From: a virus
Reading direction: 5' to 3' (one strand)
Virus record (IMG/VR): IMGVR_UViG_3300036828_000547
Span: 1 to 64,000 of that record
DNA length: 64,000 nt
The position numbers were made by a program, and so were the translations under genes. The notes beneath the pieces were generated by a model. The model saw only the letters and a list, made by a program, of their open reading frames with translations, was not told where the DNA came from and searched no databases. Shown piece after piece: positions 56,098-63,500 of the stretch (the stretch's first letter is position 1; each line of letters opens with the position of its first letter).

Positions 56098-56751
56098 CTA
56101 GTGTCGATTAGCTACCCGTAGAAAGTCATCTTCTGCTAATTCAATCATAACTTTCTGCGTTAACAAGTGATCAAAGTGTGGCACCATACCGTGTGGAGCA
56201 TGGGCACAGAGTCGATGGTTCTTACCAAGTACGTCGATATTACCTGATATGCTACTCCCATTAATGCGATACTTCTGCTTGGTCCTACCTCCTTCGACAA
56301 TAAACCAACCATTTTCATTAAACGTCTTACGTTGTTCTGCTGTTAAATGTGACAGCAGTAGTTCTTTGGCTCTATTATTGGCCGTCCTAAGTAGTTCCTG
56401 TTCTATTGCCCGAGCGGCTTCTCGCTCAGCTTGCCGCGCCGCGCTGGCAATACGGTCTTCTTCCCTTTCATGCTGGTCAGACAGCCTGCGGATGATAGCC
56501 GGGGTGTAGGGAACAAACTGTGATACCAGTTGAGGCACCACCATCATCTGTTCTTCCATATTGGAAAGACCGTACCATAACCGAGGAATAGTACTCGTTG
56601 TTTGATTTATGGTTGGATAGATGATAGGAGTCGCAAGAGTGGTCGCAACAGGTGATATCCACTGTGGCCATGTTGGCAATGTGCTTGATATCCACTGTGG
56701 CCATGTCGGCAATGTGCGAGGGTACGAACGGACCTGATACATTGGAACCAT
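56098..56751 (-). CDS. Conserved phage protein with an 11-residue tandem repeat, 217 aa
   Basis: The first 30 residues hold two copies of TLPTWPQWIS. A long helical middle (EREEDRIASAARQAEREAA) is followed by KELLLSHLTAEQRKTFNENG, WFIVEGG and NHRLCAHAPHGMVPHFD, LLTQKVMIELAEDDFLRVAN. That C-terminal order (LT-x-x-QR, G-x-F-x-V-x-G, LC-x-H, QK-x-x-IE) is common in phages and some bacteria; function not known. A Cys/His pair may bind metal. Confidence 0.6.
   Translation of the reverse strand: MVPMYQVRSYPRTLPTWPQWISSTLPTWPQWISPVATTLATPIIYPTINQTTSTIPRLWYGLSNMEEQMMVVPQLVSQFVPYTPAIIRRLSDQHEREEDRIASAARQAEREAARAIEQELLRTANNRAKELLLSHLTAEQRKTFNENGWFIVEGGRTKQKYRINGSSISGNIDVLGKNHRLCAHAPHGMVPHFDHLLTQKVMIELAEDDFLRVANRH
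56654..56717 (-). repeat. 31-bp direct repeat, two copies, period 33 bp
   Basis: Copies at 56654-56684 and 56687-56717 differ at one position and code for TLPTWPQWIS twice. It is a coding tandem repeat, not an array. Confidence 0.8.
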
Positions 56752-56753
56752 GT

Positions 56754-56981
56754 CTAGCCGCCACGCAACTGAGGCACGAACATAACCTTGGAGGCTTTGG
56801 GGTCAAAGGTATCCATCCGTGATCCCTGCCCTCCAGAACCAGTCATATTGAATGCCCGATAGCCCTTCCCGATCATATCATCAAAGGTGCTTTCGGCCGC
56901 TTCGACTTCGACTTCAACAGCCGGGTCCCATGTCACGCTAGTATGACCAGTGTGATCTAACTTAATAGTTTCATGCCTCAT
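56754..56981 (-). CDS. Conserved small phage protein, 75 aa
   Basis: GGAG precedes ATG 56981 (MRHETIKL) at normal spacing, so the longer upstream start is rejected. DHTGHTSVTWDPAVEVEVEA, FDDMIGKGYRAFNM and FDPKASKVMFVPQLRGG form a pattern I know from other phages (HTG-x-T, WD, FD-x-x-x-x-G-Y-x-AF, FDP-A, VP-x-L-x-GG). No function known. First gene of the unit with the 217-aa protein. Confidence 0.65.
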   Translation of the reverse strand: MRHETIKLDHTGHTSVTWDPAVEVEVEAAESTFDDMIGKGYRAFNMTGSGGQGSRMDTFDPKASKVMFVPQLRGG

Positions 56982-57050
56982 GAATCTACTCCATTGGTTT
57001 CTACAACTATAATGGTGCCACAAACAATTATGAATGTAAAGTAAATTTAC

Positions 57051-57079
57051 TTGTAACTTTTATGTGATTATGTTACAAT
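57051..57079 (+). promoter_or_regulatory. Promoter, TTGTAA-17-TACAAT (extended -10)
   Basis: TTGTAA (57051-57056) and TACAAT (57074-57079) are 17 bp apart; TGT before the -10 makes it extended, and GGCTTACG follows, close to GCTTTAC. It drives the rightward unit 57109-57935. A leftward TTCATA-17-TATAGT pair nearby is weaker. Confidence 0.75.
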
Positions 57080-57108
57080 GGCTTACGGGTGACTCATGCA
57101 GGTGACTC

Positions 57109-57366
57109 ATGGGCAAAATTTATGAAATCAAAACTGGACAACGAAGAAGGGTGGGTCGCACAGAGTTCATCGGAATGTTAGAAACTGCTGAAAAATACAT
57201 TGGACAGCTAAACTTTAAGAATTCTAATGAAGCAATAGATATTATTACCACCATGAAATGGAATGGAATGTTTAGTCCAAAATTTCGTGACGCCAATACC
57301 GAACCGTTGGAAGAATTGCTTGACGATCTCTACCTTAAACTTAACGAAGAAGGGGATGGTGCATGA
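57109..57366 (+). CDS. Hypothetical protein, 85 aa, with a duplicated start region
   Basis: AGGTGA precedes ATG 57109. The 11-bp GGTGACTCATG occurs twice (57088-57098 and 57101-57111), so an earlier ATG at 57096 opens a 9-codon frame that overlaps this start. The protein is helical and mixed in charge (TEFIGMLETAEKYIGQL, EPLEELLDDLYLKLNEE). Not recognised. First gene of a four-gene unit. Confidence 0.6.
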   Translation: MGKIYEIKTGQRRRVGRTEFIGMLETAEKYIGQLNFKNSNEAIDIITTMKWNGMFSPKFRDANTEPLEELLDDLYLKLNEEGDGA

Positions 57367-57629
57367 ACACGCTTAAAAAGTTGTGGATGCGCCTATTCCA
57401 TAGGCATAGTTACGAAATGGTGTTTGAAGGAGATGAGCTAAACTTCAAACTCATTTGCCGGTGTGGTGACATTGCCGCAGACTTTACCGAGGCCCTTGCA
57501 AAGATGGAGAATGTAGTAAAAGAAAACGAAAGGAAGAATTATGAGTTACTTCGCATGGGTGAGGGGACACCAACCTTGGTCCCCGGTGATGATATCCCCT
57601 CAGATCATCTGGGACGAAAAGATGGCTGA
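57363..57629 (+). CDS. Hypothetical protein, 88 aa
   Basis: ATGA overlap with the gene before it. A basic start (NTLKKLWMRLFHRHSY) and a short strand pair with LICRCGD, then helix and linker. One CxC and several His may bind metal, but this is weak. Overlaps the next frame. Confidence 0.5.
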   Translation: MNTLKKLWMRLFHRHSYEMVFEGDELNFKLICRCGDIAADFTEALAKMENVVKENERKNYELLRMGEGTPTLVPGDDIPSDHLGRKDG

Positions 57630-57738
57630 CTACGTTAAATCGCAAGGGCACCTGGACGTAGCCCAGAAGCATCAGTTAACAGAAGAAGAGGAAAAGCTCA
57701 CATTAGACCAACTTGCGGCAAAGTATCCATTCAAATGA
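57541..57738 (+). CDS. Hypothetical protein, start uncertain
   Basis: ATG 57541 has a good site (AAAGGAAG) but overlaps the upstream gene by 89 nt; ATG 57622 (MADYVKSQG, 38 aa) would avoid that but has a poorer site. The C-terminal part (LTEEEEKLTLDQLAAKYPFK) is helical and acidic. Its stop overlaps the next start (ATGA). Confidence 0.4.
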   Translation: MSYFAWVRGHQPWSPVMISPQIIWDEKMADYVKSQGHLDVAQKHQLTEEEEKLTLDQLAAKYPFK

Positions 57739-57935
57739 TTAGATTTCTAATAAGCTGCTTTCACCGTCTAAACCGCAGAACAGACATGCAAATACTCTGG
57801 CCTGCGTGTAAGGAACACGCTGGCGACCTAGATCATGCTAAAGCTGCATTCTTCCTTCACGTATCCAACGACCCAGCGTGGACAGACCACTACTCACACG
57901 GGGAGCTTATTAACTTCGTAGGATCGCTTAAATGA
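57735..57935 (+). CDS. Conserved small phage protein, 66 aa
   Basis: ATGA overlap with the gene before it. The core RTDMQILWPACKEHAGDLDH with AAFFLHVSNDPAW is a recurrent phage pattern (TDM-x-x-LWP-x-C, H-x-x-x-D-x-AW). Function unknown. An inverted repeat follows. Confidence 0.6.
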   Translation: MIRFLISCFHRLNRRTDMQILWPACKEHAGDLDHAKAAFFLHVSNDPAWTDHYSHGELINFVGSLK

Positions 57936-57942
57936 GGGGAAT

Positions 57943-57980
57943 CCTAGGAGACGATCTTGGGGGCAAAACCGCCTCCTAGG
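57943..57980. other. Perfect inverted repeat between convergent genes
   Basis: CCTAGGAG (57943-57950) and CTCCTAGG (57973-57980) form an 8-bp stem with a 22-nt loop. No clear T-run follows on either side. It may be a weak terminator or a protein-binding site between the units ending at 57935 and 58025. Confidence 0.45.
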
Positions 57981-58024
57981 TCCACTACACAGAAGGTGTG
58001 AGACCTCTGCGTAATGTCTGATTA

Positions 58025-58393
58025 TTAGGGTCTAACGTTGGTGAATCCAATACCGACGCCAGCGCCCACATTGTTCGACAGACCACCCGAAACCGCAGCA
58101 CCGTTACCGATGCTGAGAGCACCGGACGCGGCGTTGCTCTGACCTGCGGAAGCACCGACCGCAGACGAGAGGCTACCAGCCGGGGAGTTCGCGGCAATGC
58201 CAGCACCAAGAGAGGTGTTGGTTCCGGTCGCAATTGAACCAGCCGCAGCCGATCCAGTTGAGGCCGCACCAGTCGCGGTCTGTACGTGACCGAAGTTAAA
58301 CCCCGTGCCAATGGCAACGGTCGATCCAGCCTGAGCCGGACTGACCGCAGCAATAAGAACGAGCAAAGATACAGACGCCAATAGCTTCTTCAT
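58025..58393 (-). CDS. Secreted Gly/Ala/Ser-rich protein with signal peptide
   Basis: 122 residues from ATG 58393 (AGGAG upstream). A Sec signal peptide is clear: MKKLLASVSLLVLIAAVSPA then QAG as cleavage site. The mature part is Gly/Ala/Ser/Thr-rich with repeats of the kind TGAASTGSAAAGS and GAGVGIG, like a self-associating or adhesive surface protein. A second secreted protein lies just before it. Periplasmic or outer-membrane location in the host is expected. Confidence 0.6.
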   Translation of the reverse strand: MKKLLASVSLLVLIAAVSPAQAGSTVAIGTGFNFGHVQTATGAASTGSAAAGSIATGTNTSLGAGIAANSPAGSLSSAVGASAGQSNAASGALSIGNGAAVSGGLSNNVGAGVGIGFTNVRP

Positions 58394-58421
58394 GTGGGGA
58401 CTCCTAATGCTGCCAGAAAGA

Positions 58422-59099
58422 TTAATGTGCCCAGACACGGCAGCGTTGCTTGGGACCATCATAGTCGTTGCACAGCCGATCCTTTCCGGTTGTGCCTTCG
58501 ACTAACCAGATTTGACCACCCTTGAGTTCCTGATTGAATGTGGCTCTGAAGTTGTCCATTAAGTTGTTGGACTTCTCAGCACTAGCGGTGCTGAGAACAA
58601 CTGGCTGCGGTTGCGCCTGTGGAAGATAGCGCCAGCACACCTCAGGCATGGCCCGGTATATGTCTGTATTCAGACATAGACGGGCAACAGCGGCCTTTTT
58701 GAGCCCGAAGGACCATAAAGTACGAGCGTCCAAACGAGCCGCGCATCCCGGATCAGGGATGGTTGTACCGAAGCTGAAGCCAGTCCCGACGAATGCGCCG
58801 CCTCCGGAAACGGAGCCGAGGCACGTTTCCAGACCCGCTGCTGCAAGTCCAGGAGCGAATTCGGTGGGAACGTTTTTTATGGTTTGAGTCGCTGGAATAG
58901 TTGTGCCAGCGTTGACGACTGTAGTCGTTTTAACGGCCCCGACTCCGGTCCCCCCTTGACCAGATATGGCAACAGCCTTGGAGGCTGAATTAGAGTTAGC
59001 AGTGCCGGTTCCGGTGCCAATCGCTGTTGTTGTTTGTGCCATAGCAGAAGTAGAGACTCCACACATAGCTATGATGGAAGCCACGACTAATGGTTTCAT
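58422..59099 (-). CDS. Secreted protein with Cys-containing domain and signal peptide
   Basis: 225 residues; GGGG lies near ATG 59099. Signal peptide MKPLVVASIIAMCGVSTSAMA-Q. Then a Gly/Thr/Ser-rich linker and a domain of about 110 residues with several Cys (LETCLGSVSGGG, GCAARLDARTLWSFG, ARLCLNTD, PEVCWRY, CNDYDGP). The APGLAAAGLETCLGS and RLDARTLW pattern recurs in phages and prophages of alphaproteobacteria as far as I know. Perhaps envelope-modifying or exclusion. Confidence 0.65.
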   Translation of the reverse strand: MKPLVVASIIAMCGVSTSAMAQTTTAIGTGTGTANSNSASKAVAISGQGGTGVGAVKTTTVVNAGTTIPATQTIKNVPTEFAPGLAAAGLETCLGSVSGGGAFVGTGFSFGTTIPDPGCAARLDARTLWSFGLKKAAVARLCLNTDIYRAMPEVCWRYLPQAQPQPVVLSTASAEKSNNLMDNFRATFNQELKGGQIWLVEGTTGKDRLCNDYDGPKQRCRVWAH

Positions 59100-59228
59100 G
59101 ATTGTTCCCCAAGATGGTTAGGAGGCACCCCCGCCCCGAAGGTAACATGATGGCACAAATAGGGCCATAAAGCAATAGTGAATATGGACTAAAGCTATTT
59201 TATGGCTGGAGTGTGGTATTGATGCCAC

Positions 59229-59444
59229 TTATTCACCGAATTCGCTATGATACATCAGTTCGGCATCATCATCTTTTACGAGGACTCCTCCTTTGACTTT
59301 GTCAAACACAAACTTCCCGCACTCAGGGCAATAGTTTGGGAAGCGTGGATTGACCCAGCACGCCAGGAAGTTACAGCACGGCATCTGGATCAATCTAAAT
59401 ACCACTCGCTGAGTTGTCTTCATCGTTGGGATTTTCCTTGCCAT
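59229..59444 (-). CDS. Zinc-ribbon-like small protein
   Basis: 71 residues from ATG 59444 (MARKIPTM), a start in the last part of the gene before it. MPCCNFLACWVNPRFP and YCPECGKFVF give four Cys as two CxC/CxxC-like pairs with CWVNPR, a recurrent small phage zinc protein. It overlaps its neighbour by 50 nt, so the start is not certain. Confidence 0.5.
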   Translation of the reverse strand: MARKIPTMKTTQRVVFRLIQMPCCNFLACWVNPRFPNYCPECGKFVFDKVKGGVLVKDDDAELMYHSEFGE

Positions 59445-59751
59445 TGAGGCCACCCTTTTCAAGCCAAGCTTCGTATCGTTCTGCACTACCCCAACAGTCA
59501 TGAGGAGCGTAGTTATACAGAAACTTGACGTAATTGGGAAGTATCGTTATATTAATGTTGTCAGCACGTTCGACCGCTCCAGTAAGATCGTTCCTAAAAA
59601 CAGCCCGAAGAAAGTCCCCCGGTTGAATACCATCTTCAATGTATCTCCTCAACCCTCCTATCATGTACTCTGGAATAAGGGTCCAGTCTATATCTTGACC
59701 AATCGTGTAATCAATCGGGTGTGGATAGGTCTTTTCTGCGGGGTATCTCAT
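59395..59751 (-). CDS. Conserved phage protein, 118 aa
   Basis: IPEYMIGGLRRYIEDGIQPG, FLRAVFRNDLTGAVERAD and YVKFLYNYAPHDCWGS are blocks I recognise from a conserved phage family in which a short helical protein has IP-x-x-M-x-x-GL-x-RYIE and NYAP-x-x-CWGS. Its exact role is not known. Coupled to the gene before it (ATGA). Confidence 0.65.
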   Translation of the reverse strand: MRYPAEKTYPHPIDYTIGQDIDWTLIPEYMIGGLRRYIEDGIQPGDFLRAVFRNDLTGAVERADNINITILPNYVKFLYNYAPHDCWGSAERYEAWLEKGGLNGKENPNDEDNSASGI

Positions 59752-60074
59752 GGCTGTTCCTCCGTATCATCAGGGTTAACGAATCCATCATCCTCATCAT
59801 CTTCGACAGCACGGTGGAAATGTTCATCATTTAGCCCTGTCATCAGCATTTCACGATTTACCGGTGATAAGCTAGGAAGAACGTCTTGAATCAGCATACC
59901 ATCCAGCCACATCTGATAGCCGATGTATTGCTCGGCCGTTAGCCTGACGATAGCCGTCGGTGGATTTTTGAAGAACGCGCGTGGCGGGGTGACTTCAATA
60001 ATGAAGGTACCATCGCTCTGAGGTTTCACTACACGTGTCGGGCCAAAGCCCAGATTATCGATTGGTTTGATCAT
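59748..60074 (-). CDS. Conserved phage protein, 108 aa, acidic tail
   Basis: VRLTAEQYIGYQMWLDGMLI and QDVLPSLSPVNREMLMTGL fit a common phage pattern (LS-x-x-Q-x-x-x-Y-x-x-W, I-Q-x-x-LP-x-LS-x-x-RE-x-LM-x-G). The C-terminus is acidic (AVEDDEDDG). Unknown function; it follows the small zinc gene by 5 nt. Confidence 0.65.
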   Translation of the reverse strand: MIKPIDNLGFGPTRVVKPQSDGTFIIEVTPPRAFFKNPPTAIVRLTAEQYIGYQMWLDGMLIQDVLPSLSPVNREMLMTGLNDEHFHRAVEDDEDDGFVNPDDTEEQP

Positions 60075-60079
60075 CTTAG

Positions 60080-60265
60080 TTAATCCTCCGGTTCGATTGG
60101 CTCATCTGCCCAATAGTTGGGGTCCTCCAAGACATCCTTACGGTACTTGGACATCTGCTTGTCATGGCAGTTTTCGCACGTGCGGCATAGTTCTATGCCC
60201 CTTGCATCGAACTGCCATTTACTTTCTTTCCCTGAACCGCAGGGACATAGCCTTATCCTTGCCAT
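60080..60265 (-). CDS. Small cysteine-rich (SEC-C-like) protein
   Basis: 61 residues. CPCGSGKESKWQFDARGIEL and CRTCENCHDKQMSKYR show CPCGSGK plus CxxC, a common small zinc-binding phage protein. It is coupled to the gene before it by 1-nt overlap at 60265. Function unknown. Confidence 0.65.
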   Translation of the reverse strand: MARIRLCPCGSGKESKWQFDARGIELCRTCENCHDKQMSKYRKDVLEDPNYWADEPIEPED

Positions 60266-60768
60266 TACTCAGCCGCCTCAAGAACAGGGACACCCAGCAC
60301 TTCGTCAACTAACTTGCCGGTGATAATAGCCTTGAGCAATTGCTGCATAAGGATTCTCATGTCCATACCCTTGGCACGGGCTTTCTTATCGTATACCATC
60401 AGAACATCAGGGCCAAGGTGGAGCTTAACGTGTTGAGCTTTGCTGAAATACAAAGCCTTCTCATATGTCATTGGCTCGTGTTTCATATCCAATGTGCGTA
60501 GGGTGATACCACGACGGCAGCATTGAACCTGGAGTGTCTGGGGTGTACAGCCAAAGTATGCTGCGATCTGATGCTTGTTCCAGCCATCAGCAATCAGCTC
60601 AGGAATCCATGCGTAGTGCTCTGGCATTAATACTTTCTTGCCGTTCATAGCTTTTGGTTCCTGTTGTTCCATAAGTTTGAGTAATTTTTCATGATCGTGC
60701 TCAATTCGCCAGAGCATGAAATTACGCGCCTTGATTTGTATATCAAGGCGCTTAATCTCTGACTGCAT
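60265..60768 (-). CDS. Helix-turn-helix DNA-binding protein, 167 aa
   Basis: ATG 60768 has GAGG upstream; starts further up lie in the promoter region. WIPELIADGWNKHQIAAYFGC and TPQTLQVQCCRRGITLR form a clear helix-turn-helix (helix I-A-A-Y-F-G-C, T-P-x-T-L recognition helix). The C-terminal VKLHLGPDVLMVYDKKARAK is a second small domain. First gene of the leftward unit 60768-59229, so it may control it. Confidence 0.65.
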   Translation of the reverse strand: MQSEIKRLDIQIKARNFMLWRIEHDHEKLLKLMEQQEPKAMNGKKVLMPEHYAWIPELIADGWNKHQIAAYFGCTPQTLQVQCCRRGITLRTLDMKHEPMTYEKALYFSKAQHVKLHLGPDVLMVYDKKARAKGMDMRILMQQLLKAIITGKLVDEVLGVPVLEAAE

Positions 60769-60814
60769 TATGAACCATCCTCTATCGCTTATCTCGTGCT
60801 TATGCACGCAACAC

Positions 60815-60843
60815 AATATACTTTACAAAATGTGGACGCGCAA
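60815..60843 (-). promoter_or_regulatory. Promoter, TTGCGC-17-TATATT
   Basis: Leftward TTGCGC (60843-60838) and TATATT (60820-60815) at 17 bp. It drives the helix-turn-helix gene. A divergent promoter lies 50 bp on the other side. Confidence 0.65.
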
Positions 60844-60866
60844 GTGTGATTGTGTAAAGTTCACTG

Positions 60867-60895
60867 TTGTAATCACGGGCAATACACTTTACTAT
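60867..60895 (+). promoter_or_regulatory. Promoter, TTGTAA-17-TACTAT
   Basis: TTGTAA (60867-60872) and TACTAT (60890-60895) at 17 bp, divergent from the leftward one. It drives the gene at 60937. The two share the sequence TTTACA/TGTAAAG between them. Confidence 0.6.
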
Positions 60896-60936
60896 TACAT
60901 GGTGCAATTAGAACGGGTAAGAGGAGTTTCTTGGCG

Positions 60937-61269
60937 ATGAGATATATCACAAACTATGGTGTGCAAATCACACTATTGCATCCTAATTGCACGCTTGAGC
61001 ATCTTGGCTTCCTTCCAGGATGGCTGGATGAAAATGACCCGACACCGGCTAAGGAGCAATTGGGTCGGAACTATATGCATGGTGGTGGATGGAGGCCATT
61101 CACTGGATTTAAAATGATAAGAGAGTTCTGCTTAAAGTTTCCTGGTGATCCTATACTCAGGCCAATCGCACAATTCAAACTGCATAATGAATTTATATTC
61201 ATGTACGACCATGCATGGGTATCGATCGTACAGCCAGATAAGACGTTTGAAGTATGCAGAATGGATTAA
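60937..61269 (+). CDS. Conserved phage protein, 110 aa
   Basis: AGAGGAG precedes ATG 60937. LGFLPGWLDENDPTPAKEQL and YMHGGGWRPFTGFKM form a pattern I know from phages (GF-x-P-x-x-L-x-x-x-DP, EQ, Y-x-HGGGW-x-PF-x-GF). Its function is not known. It overlaps the next gene by 16 nt. Confidence 0.65.
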   Translation: MRYITNYGVQITLLHPNCTLEHLGFLPGWLDENDPTPAKEQLGRNYMHGGGWRPFTGFKMIREFCLKFPGDPILRPIAQFKLHNEFIFMYDHAWVSIVQPDKTFEVCRMD

Positions 61270-61643
61270 TAAAAACTGTAATCGTTGTGACGGTTCTTGG
61301 GTTTGGAATCGTTGCCTTTGGCGCAGCGGTAGAAGAGACTATACGACAATGGCAGCAGCAGAATGCTCCAGAAGAAGGTCAGACCAGTACCCCTAAAAGC
61401 GATCGGGAAAAGATAACAGCCAGAATTGAGTCAGTTGTACCAAAGAACACTGCTCCGATACCGGAACCTATGCCGGAGCCAGTAATCGTTAAGGTTGAAG
61501 AGGCTAATAAGATTGACCTAAAGCAAGCAGCCGAAGAACGGCATACAAAGAAACCAAAGAATATTTGTGAACGAGGAGGAGGACGTAAGGAAATCTACAG
61601 AAGGGGTAGATCATGGCGGTGCATCTATGAGCACAAACCGTAA
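61254..61643 (+). CDS. Membrane-anchored protein with charged C-terminal domain
   Basis: 129 residues. An N-terminal membrane helix (LIKTVIVVTVLGFGIVAFGA) is followed by a Pro/Glu/Lys-rich stretch and CERGGGRKEIYRRGRSWRCIY. A spanin-like or periplasmic linker role is possible; the CERGGGRKEIYRRGRSWRC end recurs in bacterial and phage proteins. The Shine-Dalgarno is weak (GAAGT). Confidence 0.55.
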   Translation: MQNGLIKTVIVVTVLGFGIVAFGAAVEETIRQWQQQNAPEEGQTSTPKSDREKITARIESVVPKNTAPIPEPMPEPVIVKVEEANKIDLKQAAEERHTKKPKNICERGGGRKEIYRRGRSWRCIYEHKP

Positions 61644-61686
61644 AGTCTTGGAGTACAAATCATAAACATTGAAGGATAACAGAATC

Positions 61687-62334
61687 ATGAGAGAACTAAA
61701 TGAGCGTATAAAGAATATCCCGATCCCGGATAGACTGCGTAAGCTGTTAATCGATGATCGTGGTTTTCCAATTCCAAAGTTTGTGCCATATGTGGACGGC
61801 AAGCCTGAGTTTCGTGGCATGGACGGCCCACATCTCAAAATGTGTGTAAGATTGAAACGATGTTGGGTGTGTGGTCAGCCACTCGGGGTTCATATGACAT
61901 TCGTCATTGGGCCAATGTGTGCGGTCAATCGTGTTAGTTCAGAGCCTCCAAGTCATAATTCTTGTGGCAAGTACGCCGCTCTAGCATGTCCGTTTCTGAC
62001 ACAACCAAGAATGCGCCGAAATGAAAAGGATATGCCACTGGAAAAAGGTGAAGTTGCTGGAATTATGATAAAGCGAAACCCCGGTGTAGCCCTCTTGTGG
62101 ACTACACGGTCTTATAAGATAATGAAAACACCAACCGGACCATTATTCAGAATAGGAGACCCAGAGCAGATAGAGTTCTATGCAGAAGGACGTCAGGCCA
62201 CTCGCGAGGAAATAATGACCTCAATTGAAAGTGGTATGCCAATTCTACGGGATATGGCGAAAGAAGATGGTCCTGAAGCCGAGAAACAACTACAGCAACA
62301 GTATCATGATGCAATGGAACTGGTGCCAGCATGA
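61687..62334 (+). CDS. Zinc-binding-type conserved phage protein, 215 aa
   Basis: ATG 61687 follows AAGGAT. LKRCWVCGQPLGVHMTFVIG with PMCAVNR, SEPPSHNSCGKYAALACPFL gives CxxC plus several further Cys/His, a probable zinc domain. This order (C-x-x-CG, F-x-IGPMC, EPP-x-H-x-x-C, ACPFL) recurs in phages and bacteria. The C-terminal 90 residues are helical. Function unknown. Overlaps the next start by ATGA. Confidence 0.65.
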   Translation: MRELNERIKNIPIPDRLRKLLIDDRGFPIPKFVPYVDGKPEFRGMDGPHLKMCVRLKRCWVCGQPLGVHMTFVIGPMCAVNRVSSEPPSHNSCGKYAALACPFLTQPRMRRNEKDMPLEKGEVAGIMIKRNPGVALLWTTRSYKIMKTPTGPLFRIGDPEQIEFYAEGRQATREEIMTSIESGMPILRDMAKEDGPEAEKQLQQQYHDAMELVPA

Positions 62335-62759
62335 GTATACTTATCATAGGACCTGAAGAGCAAGAAGCAATCCGTGTTGCAATTGCAATGGCACGAAGCA
62401 ATCCTGTTCCGTGGGAAGTTATGCAAAGCATTGCTGACCCGACACCTACGTCAACTCTACGTATGGATCAAGAAAAACAAAAAATTGTGGATGATGTCTA
62501 CAAGCAATATCCATCACAAAGCTTGACTTTGGGAAACTGCCGGGTGGCATTCAGTTTCGAATATCAACCAGCAGGGTTGTTCAGGCACTTATCTGTATCG
62601 GTACAGAGGAAAAGAAAAGTTCCTCATTACGAGGTTGTGAAGATGCTTGCTCTAGAGTTTGGATTTTCTAGCTTTCCGCCAGAACGTCCGTTCAGAATCT
62701 GGAACGAAGAATATGAAAAAGACCACTTTGCCGTGAATATAATTGAGATAGAACCATAA
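62331..62759 (+). CDS. Conserved phage protein, 142 aa
   Basis: LTLGNCRVAFSFEYQPAGLF, RHLSVSVQRKRKVPHYEVV and EFGFSSFPP with AVNIIEIE form a pattern I know from phage genomes (LGN-x-RVAFS-x-E-x-QP-x-G-x-x-RH-L-S-x-S). N-terminal helix (EEQEAIRVAIAMARSN). No role known. Confidence 0.65.
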   Translation: MSILIIGPEEQEAIRVAIAMARSNPVPWEVMQSIADPTPTSTLRMDQEKQKIVDDVYKQYPSQSLTLGNCRVAFSFEYQPAGLFRHLSVSVQRKRKVPHYEVVKMLALEFGFSSFPPERPFRIWNEEYEKDHFAVNIIEIEP

Positions 62760-62787
62760 AATCCCTGTGTATAACTAATTTGAATGC

Positions 62788-62816
62788 TTGCCATTCTTGG
62801 GGCCGTATTGTAAAGT
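62788..62816 (+). promoter_or_regulatory. Possible promoter, TTGCCA-17-TAAAGT
   Basis: TTGCCA (62788-62793) and TAAAGT (62811-62816) at 17 bp, 43 bp before the gene at 62859. The -10 is imperfect, but the spacing fits the other promoters. Confidence 0.5.
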
Positions 62817-62858
62817 AATATTGCCCCAAGTAGGGGTGATTGAGCAAGGTGGAGGGTT

Positions 62859-63089
62859 ATGGATAGGGAAGGACTAGGCAAGCTTGAATTGCTTGTTAAT
62901 GAGTATGGACTAACCGGTGTGTTGTCAGGGCTTTCATATATTTGTGGTGAGAAATCGCAGCACATTGCAGCACACTGGCAAGATGAGGATTTGTCCAATT
63001 TGTGGATGGGCCATGCGGCCAGATTGGACAGGGTGGCAGCTCGCATAGAAAGCAGGGGAAATGGAAGACTTGGTGAAACGAAACAATGA
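62859..63089 (+). CDS. Small conserved phage protein, 76 aa
   Basis: GGTGGAGG precedes ATG 62859. Helical throughout; ICGEKSQHIAAHWQDEDLSN and LWMGHAARLDRVAARI resemble a common small phage protein with H-x-x-x-x-W-x-D-x-x-L-x-x-x-W. Overlaps the next gene. Confidence 0.6.
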   Translation: MDREGLGKLELLVNEYGLTGVLSGLSYICGEKSQHIAAHWQDEDLSNLWMGHAARLDRVAARIESRGNGRLGETKQ

Positions 63090-63240
63090 TCGACTGAAAC
63101 TGCTCAATGACTTAGAGGAAGCACTAGAGCGGTTCAATGCACTAGAGGCATATCTTAACATAGATACAAGTGAAGATAGGGCCGAACTACGCATGGTTAT
63201 GATGCGTATTCAAAAATGGCGAGGGGTTGGGGAGCATTAG
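63061..63240 (+). CDS. Hypothetical helical protein, 59 aa
   Basis: AGGGG lies 5 nt before ATG 63061. All helix (NDRLKLLNDLEEALERFNAL, DRAELRMVMMRIQKW). The stop codon lies inside the terminator stem that follows. Function unknown. Confidence 0.55.
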   Translation: MEDLVKRNNDRLKLLNDLEEALERFNALEAYLNIDTSEDRAELRMVMMRIQKWRGVGEH

Positions 63241-63258
63241 CTCCCCTTCTTGCTTTTA
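63229..63258 (+). terminator. Rho-independent terminator overlapping a stop codon
   Basis: GGGGAGC and GCTCCCC form a perfect 7-bp stem with loop ATTA, followed by TTCTTGCTTTT. The TAG stop at 63238-63240 is in the loop and stem. Confidence 0.75.
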
Positions 63259-63272
63259 ATCAAGGGGAAACA

Positions 63273-63500
63273 ATGGTCGCAAGTCATACAACTGTAGAGC
63301 AGATTGTTAAGATTATGCTCAAGTACATGAATAAAAAGGATGCTCTTCGAATGGCAAGGGAAATCCACAACCACGTCAAGGGCAATCAAAGCGTGACCCA
63401 TACATTCCATAGGATTGTACAGGAACTTGTGGAAATGGATGGGGATTTAGTAAGTGTGATCAATCGAGTAATAAATAGGGAGAGTGGTGAGTATGAGTAG
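63273..63500 (+). CDS. Hypothetical helical protein, 75 aa
   Basis: AAGGGG precedes ATG 63273. Mostly helical (TVEQIVKIMLKYMNKKDALR, HNHVKGNQSVTHTFHRIVQE). No family recognised. It lies after a terminator, so it may need read-through or a promoter not seen. Confidence 0.55.
   Translation: MVASHTTVEQIVKIMLKYMNKKDALRMAREIHNHVKGNQSVTHTFHRIVQELVEMDGDLVSVINRVINRESGEYE

Noticed and set aside
56654-56717. Two 31-bp direct repeats as CRISPR-like units
   Set aside because: Only two copies with 2-bp spacing, in frame and coding for a repeated peptide.
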